Part shown: one piece after another, positions 46,517 to 57,342 of the stretch | Layout: the number at the start of each line of letters is the position of its first letter | How positions within the stretch are numbered: position 1 is the stretch's first letter | Source of the DNA: Paenibacillus xylanexedens | GTDB lineage: Bacteria > Bacillota > Bacilli > Paenibacillales > Paenibacillaceae | NCBI RefSeq assembly: GCF_007676705.1 | Contig: NZ_VEBF01000002.1 | Span: forward strand, 1,756,452 to 1,820,451 | Length of the DNA: 64,000 nt | Direction: 5' to 3' | Translations under genes and position numbers: made by a program | Notes under the pieces: model-generated | Databases searched by the model: none | Told to the model about the DNA's origin: nothing | What the model saw: only the letters and a program-made list of their open reading frames with translations

Positions 46517-48925
46517 CTAAGATACGCCCTTCATCCGGGATATCATCCATTGTGTCAGTTGCGGCGTGGATGCATCCAGCATCACCTGTTCTGTCTCGGC
46601 CATGCTTTCGAGCGCCTGATAATGATGTGAAGCGGTTAGTTCACGTTTAGGCGGGTTATCCACAAACGCAATTTTGCCGTTATCACGGGTAATGAAGGAT
46701 AACTCTTCAAATACATCCAACATCATTGTAATCATGCGCGGCGAACAACCACATTGACGACTGAGCACAGGAGTAATCTCTTGTTCCTCCACGGGTTCAG
46801 CTTTCCATTTCAACACCTGCATATAAATACGCTTGAAGAGTTCTCTGGAAGGCATCTGAAGGCGATCTCGGCGGTTGCCTGATCCGTGCAGAAGGATGAT
46901 ATTCTCTGCTCCACTGAACAAAGCCAGCATGGCATTAAGTTGTTCCGGGGTTTCCGGCGTATCAAACACAAATAACGTCCGGACTTGTTCCTGTCCATAA
47001 TGCTGCGCAGCAGCATTACACGGAAATAACCCGACCTTTCTATCATATACCCAAAGGCAAGGTTCATACAATGAATTTCCCTCGGAAACATCGGTTTCTT
47101 TCCGAACAATAGCACCTATAGAACCTGATTTGTATCGCAGATGCACCTCAAGTGAGCTCAAGAATTGCTTCATCGCATTCAATGGCTCGGTATTACCGCG
47201 CAAATCAAACACCTGGACCTGAGGAACATGAATGTCCTGAAGCATCAATTGAGGTTTTCTCATCCCATTCCACTCATTGACGGACAGTTCTCCCATCACA
47301 TCAATTACGGTACCTGGGAAAAGAAACTCTGCTAATGCTCCCTTGCCAAATGCGACAGTTTCCAATTGCTGACCATCTTGTTCAAGCACCAGTTTCAGGT
47401 GGCGTTTCTCTCGTCCCATCGTTCTGGTTTCCTTCACAGTCACGCTTCTCAACACAAACCGTGGCGAAGGATTGCTCATCCCAAAAGGTTGCAATCGGTC
47501 GATCTCCTGGATCACTTTCAGCGGAACATCACTAATTCTGCATTCATCATCCGCAAGACGCTGAGGTACAAAGTCCTCTTCGGTCAACACGGTTGCAGCA
47601 AACTCATTCAAGCCCGCCTCAAGTTCTTCCAGTTGATCCCGATGCAGGGTCATCCCTGCAGCAGCCGGATGTCCCCCGTAATGATCCATGGTGTGTTTGT
47701 TGACTGTGAGTGCCTCATAGATATCCAAGCCCTCAATGGAGCGCGCAGAGCCTTTGCAGACACCACTCTCTGGATCAATCCCAAGAATAAGTGTAGGCCT
47801 GTAATAGCGGTCCAGCAATTTGGAAGCCACAATACCAACCACTCCGACATTCCAGCCCTCACCAGCCAATACGATTACATCTGGAACTGATCCTGAACGA
47901 AGCTGTATCTTTTGTTCCAATTGTGCCGTTGCTTCTTGTAATATGCCCTCTACGACTTGCTGCCGTTCCCGATTCAATAGATCAAGCTGGCCGGCAAGCG
48001 TATGAGCTTCATCCAGATTCTCGGTTGTGAGCAGCGACACCGCCCGTCCCGCATGGTCCAAACGTCCACTGGCATTAATACGTGGTGCCATGGCAAAGGC
48101 GATATTAATCGAAGTCACCTGACTCTGATCCACACCACTGATTTCAAGCAATGCACTTACTCCGGGAAGACGTGAACCACGCATGGATTCTATTCCATAA
48201 CTGACGATAACCCGATTTTCACCTTCCAAAGGCATCAGATCGGCAACCGTACCGATAGCGGCAATCTCCATCCATTCACCGGGCACTTCCCCGATCAATG
48301 CCTGAGCCAGCTTTAAGGCTACCCCTGCACCTGCCAAACCTTTAAAAGGATACGGACATCCCGGAAGTTTCGGATTAATAAGTGTATAAGCTTCCGGTAA
48401 AATTTCAGGTGGTTCGTGGTGGTCTGTCACAATGACCTCGATGCCCAGCGTTGCCGCATAGGCAATCTGTTCAACAGCACTGATTCCGGTATCCACGGTA
48501 ATAATCAATGAAACGCCCTGCTGATGGGCCCAATCCAACGCATGGTTGTGCAAACCATACCCTTCATTCGAGCGATGAGGGATATATATATCATACGAGG
48601 CCCCAAGATGACGCATCAGGTGGATCATCAGCGATGTACTGGATACGCCATCGGCGTCATAGTCCCCATAGATTAAAATATGTTCTTCCCGCTCCAAAGC
48701 CAGCTTGATTCGAGGGACAGCTTCATTCATGCCGAGTAGCAGAAACGGATCATGCATCTGATTCAGATCAGGATGCAAAAAACGTTCGGCCTCCTTCTCA
48801 TTGTGCACTCCTCGACTCACAAGCAAACGTCCAACAAGGGGTGAAACGGAAAGCGCCTGCGAGAGTCCCGCAGCCGCCTCCAGATCGATATTCGGTGTAT
48901 TCCACCGGTATTGCGAATAAAGCAA
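46517..48925 (-). CDS. recJ: Single-stranded-DNA exonuclease RecJ
   Basis: 5'-3' ssDNA exonuclease of the DHH family, 802 aa. Motif I is HILIYGDYDADGVSS, motif III IVTDHHEPPE (DHH), later DHA-domain sequence GHPAAAGMTL. A C-terminal extension (about 570-802), common in Bacillales RecJ, follows the OB domain. The start is TTG 48925, eight nt after AAAGGAG. Lies between the CDF gene and apt. Confidence 0.95.
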   Translation of the reverse strand: MLYSQYRWNTPNIDLEAAAGLSQALSVSPLVGRLLVSRGVHNEKEAERFLHPDLNQMHDPFLLLGMNEAVPRIKLALEREEHILIYGDYDADGVSSTSLMIHLMRHLGASYDIYIPHRSNEGYGLHNHALDWAHQQGVSLIITVDTGISAVEQIAYAATLGIEVIVTDHHEPPEILPEAYTLINPKLPGCPYPFKGLAGAGVALKLAQALIGEVPGEWMEIAAIGTVADLMPLEGENRVIVSYGIESMRGSRLPGVSALLEISGVDQSQVTSINIAFAMAPRINASGRLDHAGRAVSLLTTENLDEAHTLAGQLDLLNRERQQVVEGILQEATAQLEQKIQLRSGSVPDVIVLAGEGWNVGVVGIVASKLLDRYYRPTLILGIDPESGVCKGSARSIEGLDIYEALTVNKHTMDHYGGHPAAAGMTLHRDQLEELEAGLNEFAATVLTEEDFVPQRLADDECRISDVPLKVIQEIDRLQPFGMSNPSPRFVLRSVTVKETRTMGREKRHLKLVLEQDGQQLETVAFGKGALAEFLFPGTVIDVMGELSVNEWNGMRKPQLMLQDIHVPQVQVFDLRGNTEPLNAMKQFLSSLEVHLRYKSGSIGAIVRKETDVSEGNSLYEPCLWVYDRKVGLFPCNAAAQHYGQEQVRTLFVFDTPETPEQLNAMLALFSGAENIILLHGSGNRRDRLQMPSRELFKRIYMQVLKWKAEPVEEQEITPVLSRQCGCSPRMITMMLDVFEELSFITRDNGKIAFVDNPPKRELTASHHYQALESMAETEQVMLDASTPQLTQWMISRMKGVS

Positions 48926-48965
48926 TGATAACGCTCCTTTCCTGATCTACTGGACCCGCGCTTCA

Positions 48966-49925
48966 CTACTGAATTAATGTCGCTTCGTGATCGGGCAGTT
49001 CATGATTGGATTTATAAGGATAGCCTGGATCATAAGGTATCGCTTGAATCTGTACTTCTTTCACATGACTAAAACGGGTTAGCAGTAGTGTCTTCGCCCG
49101 ATTAGCAATCTCCTGTGCTTCCAGTATTGAAATCCTCGGATTCACACTAATGACCAGCTCAATCGTAACGTCATGTTCCTGTTCCCGTGCAACCAAGTGC
49201 TCAATGGTAATGATGCCATATACCCGCTGTACGGTCTCTTTGAAATCTGACGCTTCTTCCTGCTCCAGTTCCTGAACGAGTGAACCATAGACTGTGTCCA
49301 CAATCATTCTGTAACCCTTATGAAGCACAAAACAGGAAGCAATCAACGCAGCCGTGGGATCAAGGTAGAGTAACATGCTCAGACCTGTCTCTTCACCCGT
49401 CATCGAACCGATAATACCGATTAATACGGTGAGCGAGCAATAGAGTGCGCGGCGATGTTGCTGTGCATATGCCAACGCCTGAGACTGGTTTCGTTTACGG
49501 AAATATCTGTACTGAAACTGAAAAATTGCTTCCTTCACAGCGAGAGCTGCTACAGCCACCAAAAGCACCGACTTCCCGGGGGCTTCAGGTTCACTTCCGG
49601 ACAGACTCCCCAATGCGGAGATGGCAAGCTGCAAGCCGCCCATAAGGATCAGCACAGATAACAATACCGAAATTCCCGGTCTGGCAACACGTGAGTGTTC
49701 TTTAAAGCGTTCCCTGCGTGCCTTGCTCTTATGGCGTACAGACTTGGAGGGAAAGAGACCAGCCAGGGCAGAACCAGCTTCAGAAGCAGAATACAAGCCG
49801 TCTGCGAGCAACGATTTGCTGTTTGCCATATAACCGACCCCAGCCTTGATCACCGCAAGTCCCATATTACCAGCAATACCGCTCCATGTGGCAGCTTGAG
49901 CAGATGGGATATGTTCTCTGGTCAT
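48966..49925 (-). CDS. Cation diffusion facilitator family transporter
   Basis: Divalent-cation/proton antiporter-like protein, 319 aa. Several hydrophobic helices are followed by a C-terminal cytoplasmic domain (HLVAREQEHDVTIELVISVNPRISILEAQEI). The usual metal-site HxxxD is not evident in SLLADGLYSASEAGSAL, where D then S replace the typical residues, so the ion is uncertain. It follows secF after a terminator and precedes recJ by 40 bases; B. subtilis yrvD is at the same place. Confidence 0.8.
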   Translation of the reverse strand: MTREHIPSAQAATWSGIAGNMGLAVIKAGVGYMANSKSLLADGLYSASEAGSALAGLFPSKSVRHKSKARRERFKEHSRVARPGISVLLSVLILMGGLQLAISALGSLSGSEPEAPGKSVLLVAVAALAVKEAIFQFQYRYFRKRNQSQALAYAQQHRRALYCSLTVLIGIIGSMTGEETGLSMLLYLDPTAALIASCFVLHKGYRMIVDTVYGSLVQELEQEEASDFKETVQRVYGIITIEHLVAREQEHDVTIELVISVNPRISILEAQEIANRAKTLLLTRFSHVKEVQIQAIPYDPGYPYKSNHELPDHEATLIQ

Positions 49926-49958
49926 GAATATTCCCCCTTAATTCTGTACATAAAGTTA

Positions 49959-49982
49959 CAAAACCGCGCCTGGCAGACGCGG
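49959..49982 (-). terminator. Terminator of secF
   Basis: Minus-strand CCGCGTCTG/CAGGCGCGG (one wobble) followed by TTTTG, 16 bases after the secF stop. Confidence 0.75.
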
Positions 49983-49998
49983 CTTCACAATAAAATGT

Positions 49999-50907
49999 TT
50001 AGTTAGATTCTTTAGCTACTGCTTTTGGCTTCTCAATTTGTTTACCTTTGAGCATCAGCCATAGTGGGGCAGCAATGTAGATTGAAGAATATGCACCGAA
50101 CAGGGTTCCGATAACCATCGCAAGCGAGAACATGCGAATGGACTCTCCACCAAATATGAACAAACAGATTGAAGCTGCAAATACGGTGAATGTTGTATTC
50201 AGGGAACGAGTCATCGTTTGAGCCAAACTGCGATTGACTACCTCACGCAAATCGGCTTTGGTTGTCTTTTTGGCAAAACGCAGATTCTCACGAATCCGGT
50301 CAAAGATAACGATGGTATCGTTGATCGAGAATCCGACAATGGTCAATACTGCGGTAATAAAGGTCAGATCCACTTCCAAACGGAAGATGGAGAACACACT
50401 TATTACAACAAATGCGTCATGGAAGAGTGCAACAACCGCAGCCAAACCAAAGCGCCACTCAAACCGGATCGCAACATAGATCATGATCCCGATACTTGCA
50501 ATGAGTACCGCGTAGATCGCGTTGCGCTCCAATTCTTTGGCCATCTCTGGATCAACGGTATTTACTTCATAGGAAGCCGATGCATCCAGTTTGGTAAATT
50601 CCTGTTTAAATTTGCTCTCTTGGGTCTCATCCAATTCATTGGAGAAACGAACATTTACACGGTCAGCCCCCGGTGTAATGGTAACATCACCCTCATCAAC
50701 ACCGATGTCCTTAACGATAGGTTTAATCTGCTCCGCTGTGATTGCTTTGGATACCGAGATATCCACATTCGATCCAGCACGGAAATCAACCGCATAATTC
50801 AAACCCAAAGCCAGTATGCTGATGATCCCCGTAATCGTCAGAATAATCGAGAAGATATAGGCAATCTTACTACCTTTAATATAATCAAAATTCCAATTAA
50901 AGCGCAC
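49999..50907 (-). CDS. secF: Protein translocase subunit SecF
   Basis: Membrane component of the SecDF complex that uses the proton gradient to aid export, about 302 aa. One N-terminal helix, an extracytoplasmic P4-like domain (DFRAGSNVDISVSKAITAEQ) and five more helices with the GFSINDTIVIFDRIREN segment. Two GTG starts are possible: 50916 directly abuts AAGGAG and 50907 is 10 nt away, so 50907 is preferred. It overlaps secD by 11 to 20 bases. B. subtilis has a fused SecDF; here the genes are separate. Confidence 0.93.
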   Translation of the reverse strand: MRFNWNFDYIKGSKIAYIFSIILTITGIISILALGLNYAVDFRAGSNVDISVSKAITAEQIKPIVKDIGVDEGDVTITPGADRVNVRFSNELDETQESKFKQEFTKLDASASYEVNTVDPEMAKELERNAIYAVLIASIGIMIYVAIRFEWRFGLAAVVALFHDAFVVISVFSIFRLEVDLTFITAVLTIVGFSINDTIVIFDRIRENLRFAKKTTKADLREVVNRSLAQTMTRSLNTTFTVFAASICLFIFGGESIRMFSLAMVIGTLFGAYSSIYIAAPLWLMLKGKQIEKPKAVAKESN

Positions 50908-52147
50908 GAATTTCACTCTCCTTCACTCCGAAGTACTTAGGCTTCTTCAACACGTTACCCCGTACAAGCAGGGTCAACAGGAAGCGGGAGAAGAAAATAT
51001 TCGTGATAATACTGGTAACAATGTCAAAAATCAGCACGAGTGCAAACCCTTTAACCGCACCTGTTCCTAGGAAGAACATAACTGCTGCAGCAATAATGGT
51101 AGTGATGTTGGAGTCAATGATGGTACGGAAGGAATGTTTACCACCCGCTTTAACCGAAGATAGAATTGACTTGCCACTACGCATCTCTTCCTTAATCCGT
51201 TCGTACGTGATGATATTGGCATCGACCGCCATCCCTATACCCAGGATAAACGCCGCGATCCCCGGAAGGGTAAGTACGAATTCTCCTAAATAGAAGATTG
51301 CAAGTACCAGCCACGTATGTGTAATCAGGGCAAAACTCGCGATGATACCAGGAATGCGATAAAGCCCAATCATGAACACTAGAATAATAACGGAACCAAT
51401 TAATCCCGCTTTAATAGTCTGATCCAGAGAAAGCTTACCGAGTGTTGCTCCAACACTTTGTGAATACTTCTCTGTAAGTTTCAGTGGCAATGCACCCAGG
51501 TTAATGGTGTCACGAAGCTGGTTTGCTTCGTCACGTGTGTAAGCACCCGAAATCTGAGCGGAACCATCTGTCAACTGTTGTCTAACGGTTGGAGCAGAGA
51601 GCAGCTCATCGTCCAAATAAATGGCGAGAGGTTGTCCGATCAAACGTTTGGTAATCTCGGAAAATTTTGCTTTGTCTTTCACTTGAATGTCAATCATAGG
51701 CTCATTCAATTGAGTGAACACAACTTTGGCTGCATTCTCAACAAATTCATTTCCGCGAAGCTCAATTTTCGTGTATTCGCCTTCCTTGTCGTTCTCAGCT
51801 TTACTACGGAAGGTCAGAACAGCCGGTTCTTTCATTTTGGCTCTAACTTCAGCCTCATCCGTAACCCCTGCCAACTTCAATCGAATCCGGTTGCTTCCTT
51901 CAGTGGTTACCTCCGGTTCGCTTGTTCCGAGCGCATTGGCGCGGCTTTCAAGGCTTTTGGCCGTTTGCACCAAAGATGCTTTGGTGACTTGTTGACCTGC
52001 TTCGAGCGGCTCTGCTTCATATAAGATCTCGTAGCCTCCCTTTAAATCAAGGCCCAAGCGTATATTTTTGAGCAGTTCCGGGCTTGTTCCCACCATTACC
52101 CCTGTGGTGACAAGCACGACCAGAATGAAACTGATAATTCTTTTCAT
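50897..52147 (-). CDS. secD: Protein translocase subunit SecD
   Basis: Membrane protein, 416 aa: N-terminal helix, extracytoplasmic P1 domain starting near LGLDLKGGYEILYEA, and five C-terminal helices including FILGIGMAVDANIITYERIKEE, which has the conserved aspartate for proton coupling. ATG 52147 follows AGGA by about 5 nt. Works with SecF and SecYEG. Upstream comN ends in a terminator. Confidence 0.95.
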   Translation of the reverse strand: MKRIISFILVVLVTTGVMVGTSPELLKNIRLGLDLKGGYEILYEAEPLEAGQQVTKASLVQTAKSLESRANALGTSEPEVTTEGSNRIRLKLAGVTDEAEVRAKMKEPAVLTFRSKAENDKEGEYTKIELRGNEFVENAAKVVFTQLNEPMIDIQVKDKAKFSEITKRLIGQPLAIYLDDELLSAPTVRQQLTDGSAQISGAYTRDEANQLRDTINLGALPLKLTEKYSQSVGATLGKLSLDQTIKAGLIGSVIILVFMIGLYRIPGIIASFALITHTWLVLAIFYLGEFVLTLPGIAAFILGIGMAVDANIITYERIKEEMRSGKSILSSVKAGGKHSFRTIIDSNITTIIAAAVMFFLGTGAVKGFALVLIFDIVTSIITNIFFSRFLLTLLVRGNVLKKPKYFGVKESEIRAL

Positions 52148-52220
52148 GCCGTTCCTAGATCCCCTTTCGTTCTCAATATTCCTATTATAGCGATGCCGTA
52201 AAAAGCAGTCAATTTTCAAC

Positions 52221-52252
52221 AAAAAAGATCCCTTTCGTCTAGAAAGAGGACC
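52221..52252 (-). terminator. Terminator overlapping the end of comN
   Basis: Minus-strand TCC-T-CTTTC/GAAAG-GGA hairpin with a bulge, followed by a run of six T residues; it overlaps the comN stop codon. Confidence 0.55.
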
Positions 52253-52487
52253 CCCGGTATGCAGACACTGTCATAAAGTTCATAAAGCTTGTTGCTTTCA
52301 GTGACAAAATGTCGTTCACCAGCTGGTGAAGCGGTGGAATGCCCTGTTTTTCATATTTATGACTGACGCAATTCCAGACATCTTTGCTGGTGACATATTC
52401 GTAACCGACAAGCCTTAATTCCTCCGCTTTACTACGGCAGAGCATCTCTATTGACTGTTCCAACTCCACATCATTCATTTCTTCCAA
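52239..52487 (-). CDS. comN: Post-transcriptional regulator ComN-like
   Basis: 82-aa helical cytoplasmic protein, with CRSKAEELRLVGYEYVTSKDVWNCV and LVNDILSLKATSFMNFMT blocks as in ComN (YrzD), which in B. subtilis controls comE mRNA localisation with DivIVA. TTG start at 52487 follows GGGAGG by 7 nt. Its place next to secDF and spoVB agrees with B. subtilis. Confidence 0.8.
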   Translation of the reverse strand: MEEMNDVELEQSIEMLCRSKAEELRLVGYEYVTSKDVWNCVSHKYEKQGIPPLHQLVNDILSLKATSFMNFMTVSAYRGSSF

Positions 52488-52705
52488 CGGGGAGCCTCCC
52501 TTCGTACATCCAAGCCTTTATGCGGCATCAATACTACATGATTCGACTTCGCCTGATCATATTCCTTCTTGCTGGTTATGGTTCTTTTTGTTAATCGTGT
52601 CCAAGTTGTCATGAGAAGATAAAGGACTGGCATAGGATGAAGAACAACGGCTTTGTCCCGTTTATGTTGATAACCTGTACTTTCAACCGGGAAAGAGGGG
52701 TAGTC

Positions 52706-54328
52706 TTGAAGAAACAGACATTTATTCAGGGGGCCATGATCCTGCTCGCGGCAGGCATAATTAATCGAATACTTGGTTTCATCCCGCGCATTGCGCTCCC
52801 ACGAGTCATCGGTGCAGAAGGTGTTGGCATCTACCAATTGAGCTATCCCTTTTTTATCGTACTGGTGACATTAATTACGGGTGGTATTCCGCTGGCCGTA
52901 GCCAAGCTCGTAGCCGAAGCTGACACTGGTGCCAATCGTTATTCCCCCCAACGAATCCTGCAAGTAAGCTTAAGTTTTACGTTGACCCTGGGTGTAGTAT
53001 TCATGTTTTTGTGCATTATATTTGCCCCATGGGTAACCAAGTACGTGCTCACCGATGAGCGGGTGTACCATACGTTCGTTAGTATGAGTCCCATGATTGC
53101 CATTATCGCCGTATCTGCCGTGTACAGAGGCTACTTCCAAGGCAAGCAAAACATGATGCCTACTGCCATTTCATCCATTGTTGAAACCATCATTCGCATC
53201 GTCTGTGTCATCTGGTTTGCCTGGCTTCTCCTCCCCCACGGTATTGCCCAGGCTGCTGCTGGTGCCATGCTGGGCGCACTCGTCGGAGAATTCGGCGGTA
53301 TGCTTGTCTTATTGTGGAAGTACAGCAGACAGAAGAAGGAGTTACCGCTAGCCAAACATCAGAACATGTCCAATCTCTCAAGCAAGCGTATAACCACAGA
53401 AACACCAGTTATGAAAGATACAGATACTACGCAGACCGGATTAATTCGGCGTTTACTTGCGATTTCTGTTCCCGTTACGGCAGGTCGATTGGTTGGCTCC
53501 CTCTCCTACCTGGCTGAAACCATTGTCACTGCCCAGAGTCTTGCTCTGGCAGGCATATCCAAAGGACTTGCCACAGCACAGTATGGTGCACTACAAGGTA
53601 TGATTATCCCTTTGCTACTGCTGCCAGGCGCACTAACCTCATCCCTTGCGACATCGCTTGTACCCTCACTGTCCGAAGCTTCTGCTCAGGGTGATCGCGC
53701 ACTGATTCACAAAAGAATGCATCAGGCGTTACGCTTGGCACTCGTGACAGGTGCTCCGTTTTCTGTGTTTATGTATGTGCTTGCCGAACCGATGTGTCTT
53801 GTTCTGTATAATGATGCATCGATCGGAAGCATGCTGAAGCTAATGGCTCCTTTTGCTTTGTTCATTTATATTCAAGCTCCTCTTCAAGCTGCGTTGCAAG
53901 CCCTTGACCGTCCAGGTAAAGCACTGCTGAATACATTTATCGGTGCTGTTATCAAAATCACCTTGATTTTAACGCTCGCTTCCCGGCCCGAGTATGGCAT
54001 CTTCGGCGCGGTTATCGCTATCTGTGTGAATTCTACTGTGGTTACCCTATTACATGCCCAAAGCGTACGTAAACTGCTACAGTTCCGCTTCAAGATCATG
54101 GATTGGGTCAAAACGGGGGCCGGAATGTTTATCATGGGAGCAGCGACCCTGCTGGTATACGAAGAGACGGTCATGATATTACCTTTTTGGGTCCGAATGC
54201 TTCTCGCGCCTTTCGTCGGGCTTATCGTTTATTTCATCGTTATGGGCTGGACCAAAATGATTGACTTTCATGATCTGACCCGTGCTCCTTTTATAGGTTC
54301 ATGGTTCAAACGTCGGTCAGGCAAATGA
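52706..54328 (+). CDS. spoVB: Stage V sporulation protein B-like lipid flippase
   Basis: MATE-like/MVF membrane protein, 540 aa, about 14 helices; SpoVB is needed for spore cortex peptidoglycan, probably as a lipid-linked precursor flippase. N-terminal KKQTFIQGAMILLAAGIINRI and RIALPRVIGAEGVGIYQLSYP are characteristic. Start TTG at 52706 is taken because the family begins there and GAGGGG lies close upstream. It is divergent from comN and converges on the DUF421 gene with three bases between. Confidence 0.9.
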   Translation: MKKQTFIQGAMILLAAGIINRILGFIPRIALPRVIGAEGVGIYQLSYPFFIVLVTLITGGIPLAVAKLVAEADTGANRYSPQRILQVSLSFTLTLGVVFMFLCIIFAPWVTKYVLTDERVYHTFVSMSPMIAIIAVSAVYRGYFQGKQNMMPTAISSIVETIIRIVCVIWFAWLLLPHGIAQAAAGAMLGALVGEFGGMLVLLWKYSRQKKELPLAKHQNMSNLSSKRITTETPVMKDTDTTQTGLIRRLLAISVPVTAGRLVGSLSYLAETIVTAQSLALAGISKGLATAQYGALQGMIIPLLLLPGALTSSLATSLVPSLSEASAQGDRALIHKRMHQALRLALVTGAPFSVFMYVLAEPMCLVLYNDASIGSMLKLMAPFALFIYIQAPLQAALQALDRPGKALLNTFIGAVIKITLILTLASRPEYGIFGAVIAICVNSTVVTLLHAQSVRKLLQFRFKIMDWVKTGAGMFIMGAATLLVYEETVMILPFWVRMLLAPFVGLIVYFIVMGWTKMIDFHDLTRAPFIGSWFKRRSGK

Positions 54329-54331
54329 TAT

Positions 54332-55090
54332 TCATTTTTTATCATCTTTTGGACTTACATACACTTTGCCATTGTGGTCGATGGAGCATATAAATACATC
54401 CTTGAAATCCAGAATTCCATTATGCTGAATCTGATTTTTCAGCCAAAATCTCGTTTTCTGGATGAGTTCCAGATTCTGATCCTGGACTTTACCGTCCATA
54501 ATCAGAGGCAATGGCAGACCTTCATATTTGATATTTGGAAGTCCATCGATTTGATTTTTCCCTGCTTTGGATTTACTGGAAGAAGACCCTTGTGAGTCAG
54601 AGTCCGAAGAGCTGCTGCCATTAGACGCATTCTGATCTTTTGGAAAAACGGTCAGCTTACCTGTGGTCTCCAATATTGCGAAATCAACCTCACCAATACT
54701 GTCTACATTTTGTTCTCGGAGCTGTAACAACAGATCATCCAGGTTATATCGCTGTTTGCGCATCTCATCCCGATGAAGAACGCCTTTGGAGATCAATACG
54801 GTAGGTTTGCCATCAATTATCAAGCGGAGTCTCCGACTCTTCAAACCGACAAAGGCCATTCCGATTTGCACAATGATAACCGTCAGCATAGGTACAATGC
54901 CATGAGACAAAGGTTTATCTATATCTTCAATGACAAAGGCAGCCATCTCAGCGAGCATAATCGACACGACCAGATCAAACATGGATAGCTTACCGATCTC
55001 GCGTTTGCCCATAACCCGTATAGCACAATACACAAGGAAGTACATGAGAATGGTTCGAAAGATATGTGATCCGACATCTGGGAAGTTCAC
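54332..55090 (-). CDS. DUF421 membrane protein (YetF/YrbG-like)
   Basis: 252 aa with three N-terminal transmembrane helices then a cytoplasmic YetF-type domain (LKSRRLRLIIDGKPTVLISKGVLHRDEMR). Unusually a Ser/Asp-rich low-complexity insert (SNGSSSSDSDSQGSSSSKSK) splits the soluble domain near residues 160-185. Function unknown, though relatives include spore-related proteins. GTG start at 55090 follows AAGGAGG by 9 nt. Position matches B. subtilis yrbG. Confidence 0.85.
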   Translation of the reverse strand: MNFPDVGSHIFRTILMYFLVYCAIRVMGKREIGKLSMFDLVVSIMLAEMAAFVIEDIDKPLSHGIVPMLTVIIVQIGMAFVGLKSRRLRLIIDGKPTVLISKGVLHRDEMRKQRYNLDDLLLQLREQNVDSIGEVDFAILETTGKLTVFPKDQNASNGSSSSDSDSQGSSSSKSKAGKNQIDGLPNIKYEGLPLPLIMDGKVQDQNLELIQKTRFWLKNQIQHNGILDFKDVFICSIDHNGKVYVSPKDDKK

Positions 55091-55224
55091 AACAGGGGTC
55101 CTCCTTCGAAACTGAGTTTATAACAGTTAGCTGTAGTGCAATCCCTATTTTGGCCTGAACCTTACATGCTCATGCAGAAATAATGCGTTCATTTAATGGA
55201 AATTCAGTTCATAAGTCCGAAGGC

Positions 55225-55252
55225 TTGACCATACACTGTATTAACTTATAAC
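55225..55252 (+). promoter_or_regulatory. Candidate promoter of the YrzE-like gene
   Basis: TTGACC (55225-55230) and TATAAC (55247-55252), 16-bp spacer, 20 bases before the start. Confidence 0.5.
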
Positions 55253-55272
55253 TTGTACAAGGGGGTTGCTTC

Positions 55273-55665
55273 ATGCAATTGATCCGCCGCTTGGTTTCGT
55301 TTCGAGTGTCCAATCCGATTCTGTCAGGCCTCTGTCAGGCTTTTGTATGGATGTTTATCGGAGCATTAATTCTCTCTTTGTTTCTCTGGATGAGCGGAAT
55401 GCGGGAACAGGACCTCTCGCTCTATACCTATGTTGTTCATGGCTTGTCATTATTGGTTGGTGGTTTTGTGGCAGGCAAACGTTCTGGTGAAAAAGGATGG
55501 TACTACGGAGGGATTACCGGAATCGTATATGGACTCCTTGTGCTGTTGATCGGATTTCTCGCGCTGGATGCTTCATTTAATTGGAAAGATAGTTTACAAC
55601 TACTCAGTGCCTTCTTCATTTCAGCTCTCGGTGGCATGTTCGGTGTTAACACGCATCGTTCCTAA
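55273..55665 (+). CDS. TIGR04086-family membrane protein (YrzE-like)
   Basis: Four-helix membrane protein of 130 aa, with MSGMREQDLSLYTYVVHG and GGFVAGKRSGEKGWYYGG motifs of the TIGR04086 family, found in spore-formers. Function unknown. AAGGGGG precedes the ATG. It lies between yajC and the DUF421 gene and ends just before a terminator that serves yajC on the other strand. Confidence 0.8.
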   Translation: MQLIRRLVSFRVSNPILSGLCQAFVWMFIGALILSLFLWMSGMREQDLSLYTYVVHGLSLLVGGFVAGKRSGEKGWYYGGITGIVYGLLVLLIGFLALDASFNWKDSLQLLSAFFISALGGMFGVNTHRS

Positions 55666-55703
55666 TTCACGGGTGAAGTACATCGACCTTCCCTCATCAA
55701 AAC

Positions 55704-55739
55704 AAAAAGAGAACCGATCTCCAGGGAGAGCGGTTCTCT
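55704..55739 (-). terminator. Terminator of yajC
   Basis: AGAGAACCG/CGGTTCTCT nine-bp stem followed on the minus strand by TTTTTGTTTT. Confidence 0.85.
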
Positions 55740-55788
55740 ACTAGGGAATACGCCACAAACGCACCCTCGTTATTCTATGTTACAGTAA

Positions 55789-56103
55789 CTATTCAACAGC
55801 CGTGTCACGAGCTACAGCCGTGCTGATTGCATTACGGTCAAACGTAAGCTTAGTTACATCGTTTACACGCAATACAACCACATCGTCCGTAATCTCAGCG
55901 ATCGTACCGTGAAGGCCACCAATCGTTACAATTTTATCGCCTTTTTTCAATTGGCTCAGCATGGAATTCCGTTGCTTTTGCTTTTTGTTCTGTGGACGAA
56001 TCATCAAGAAGTAGAAAATTGCAACCATGAGTACCAAAGGTACGATCAAAGATACAATTCCGCCGCCCGCTTGTGCTCCTGCTAGAGTCATTCCCTGAAA
56101 CAT
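55789..56103 (-). CDS. yajC: Preprotein translocase subunit YajC
   Basis: 104-aa single-helix protein: N-terminal GGIVSLIVPLVLMVAIFYFLMIRPQ-type segment, a basic linker (NKKQKQR) and a cytoplasmic domain (KKGDKIVTIGGLHGTIAEI). YajC associates with SecDF. It follows tgt by 67 bases, as in most bacteria (queA-tgt-yajC). Confidence 0.93.
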   Translation of the reverse strand: MFQGMTLAGAQAGGGIVSLIVPLVLMVAIFYFLMIRPQNKKQKQRNSMLSQLKKGDKIVTIGGLHGTIAEITDDVVVLRVNDVTKLTFDRNAISTAVARDTAVE

Positions 56104-56170
56104 TAAAACTCCCCCTTATCGACTATACATACAGATATTCCTTGTTACGCCAGTTCCCTTAAAACCTCAA

Positions 56171-57316
<1,146 letters not shown>

Positions 57317-57342
57317 TCATCCTCTAAAAGTTAATCGTTATA

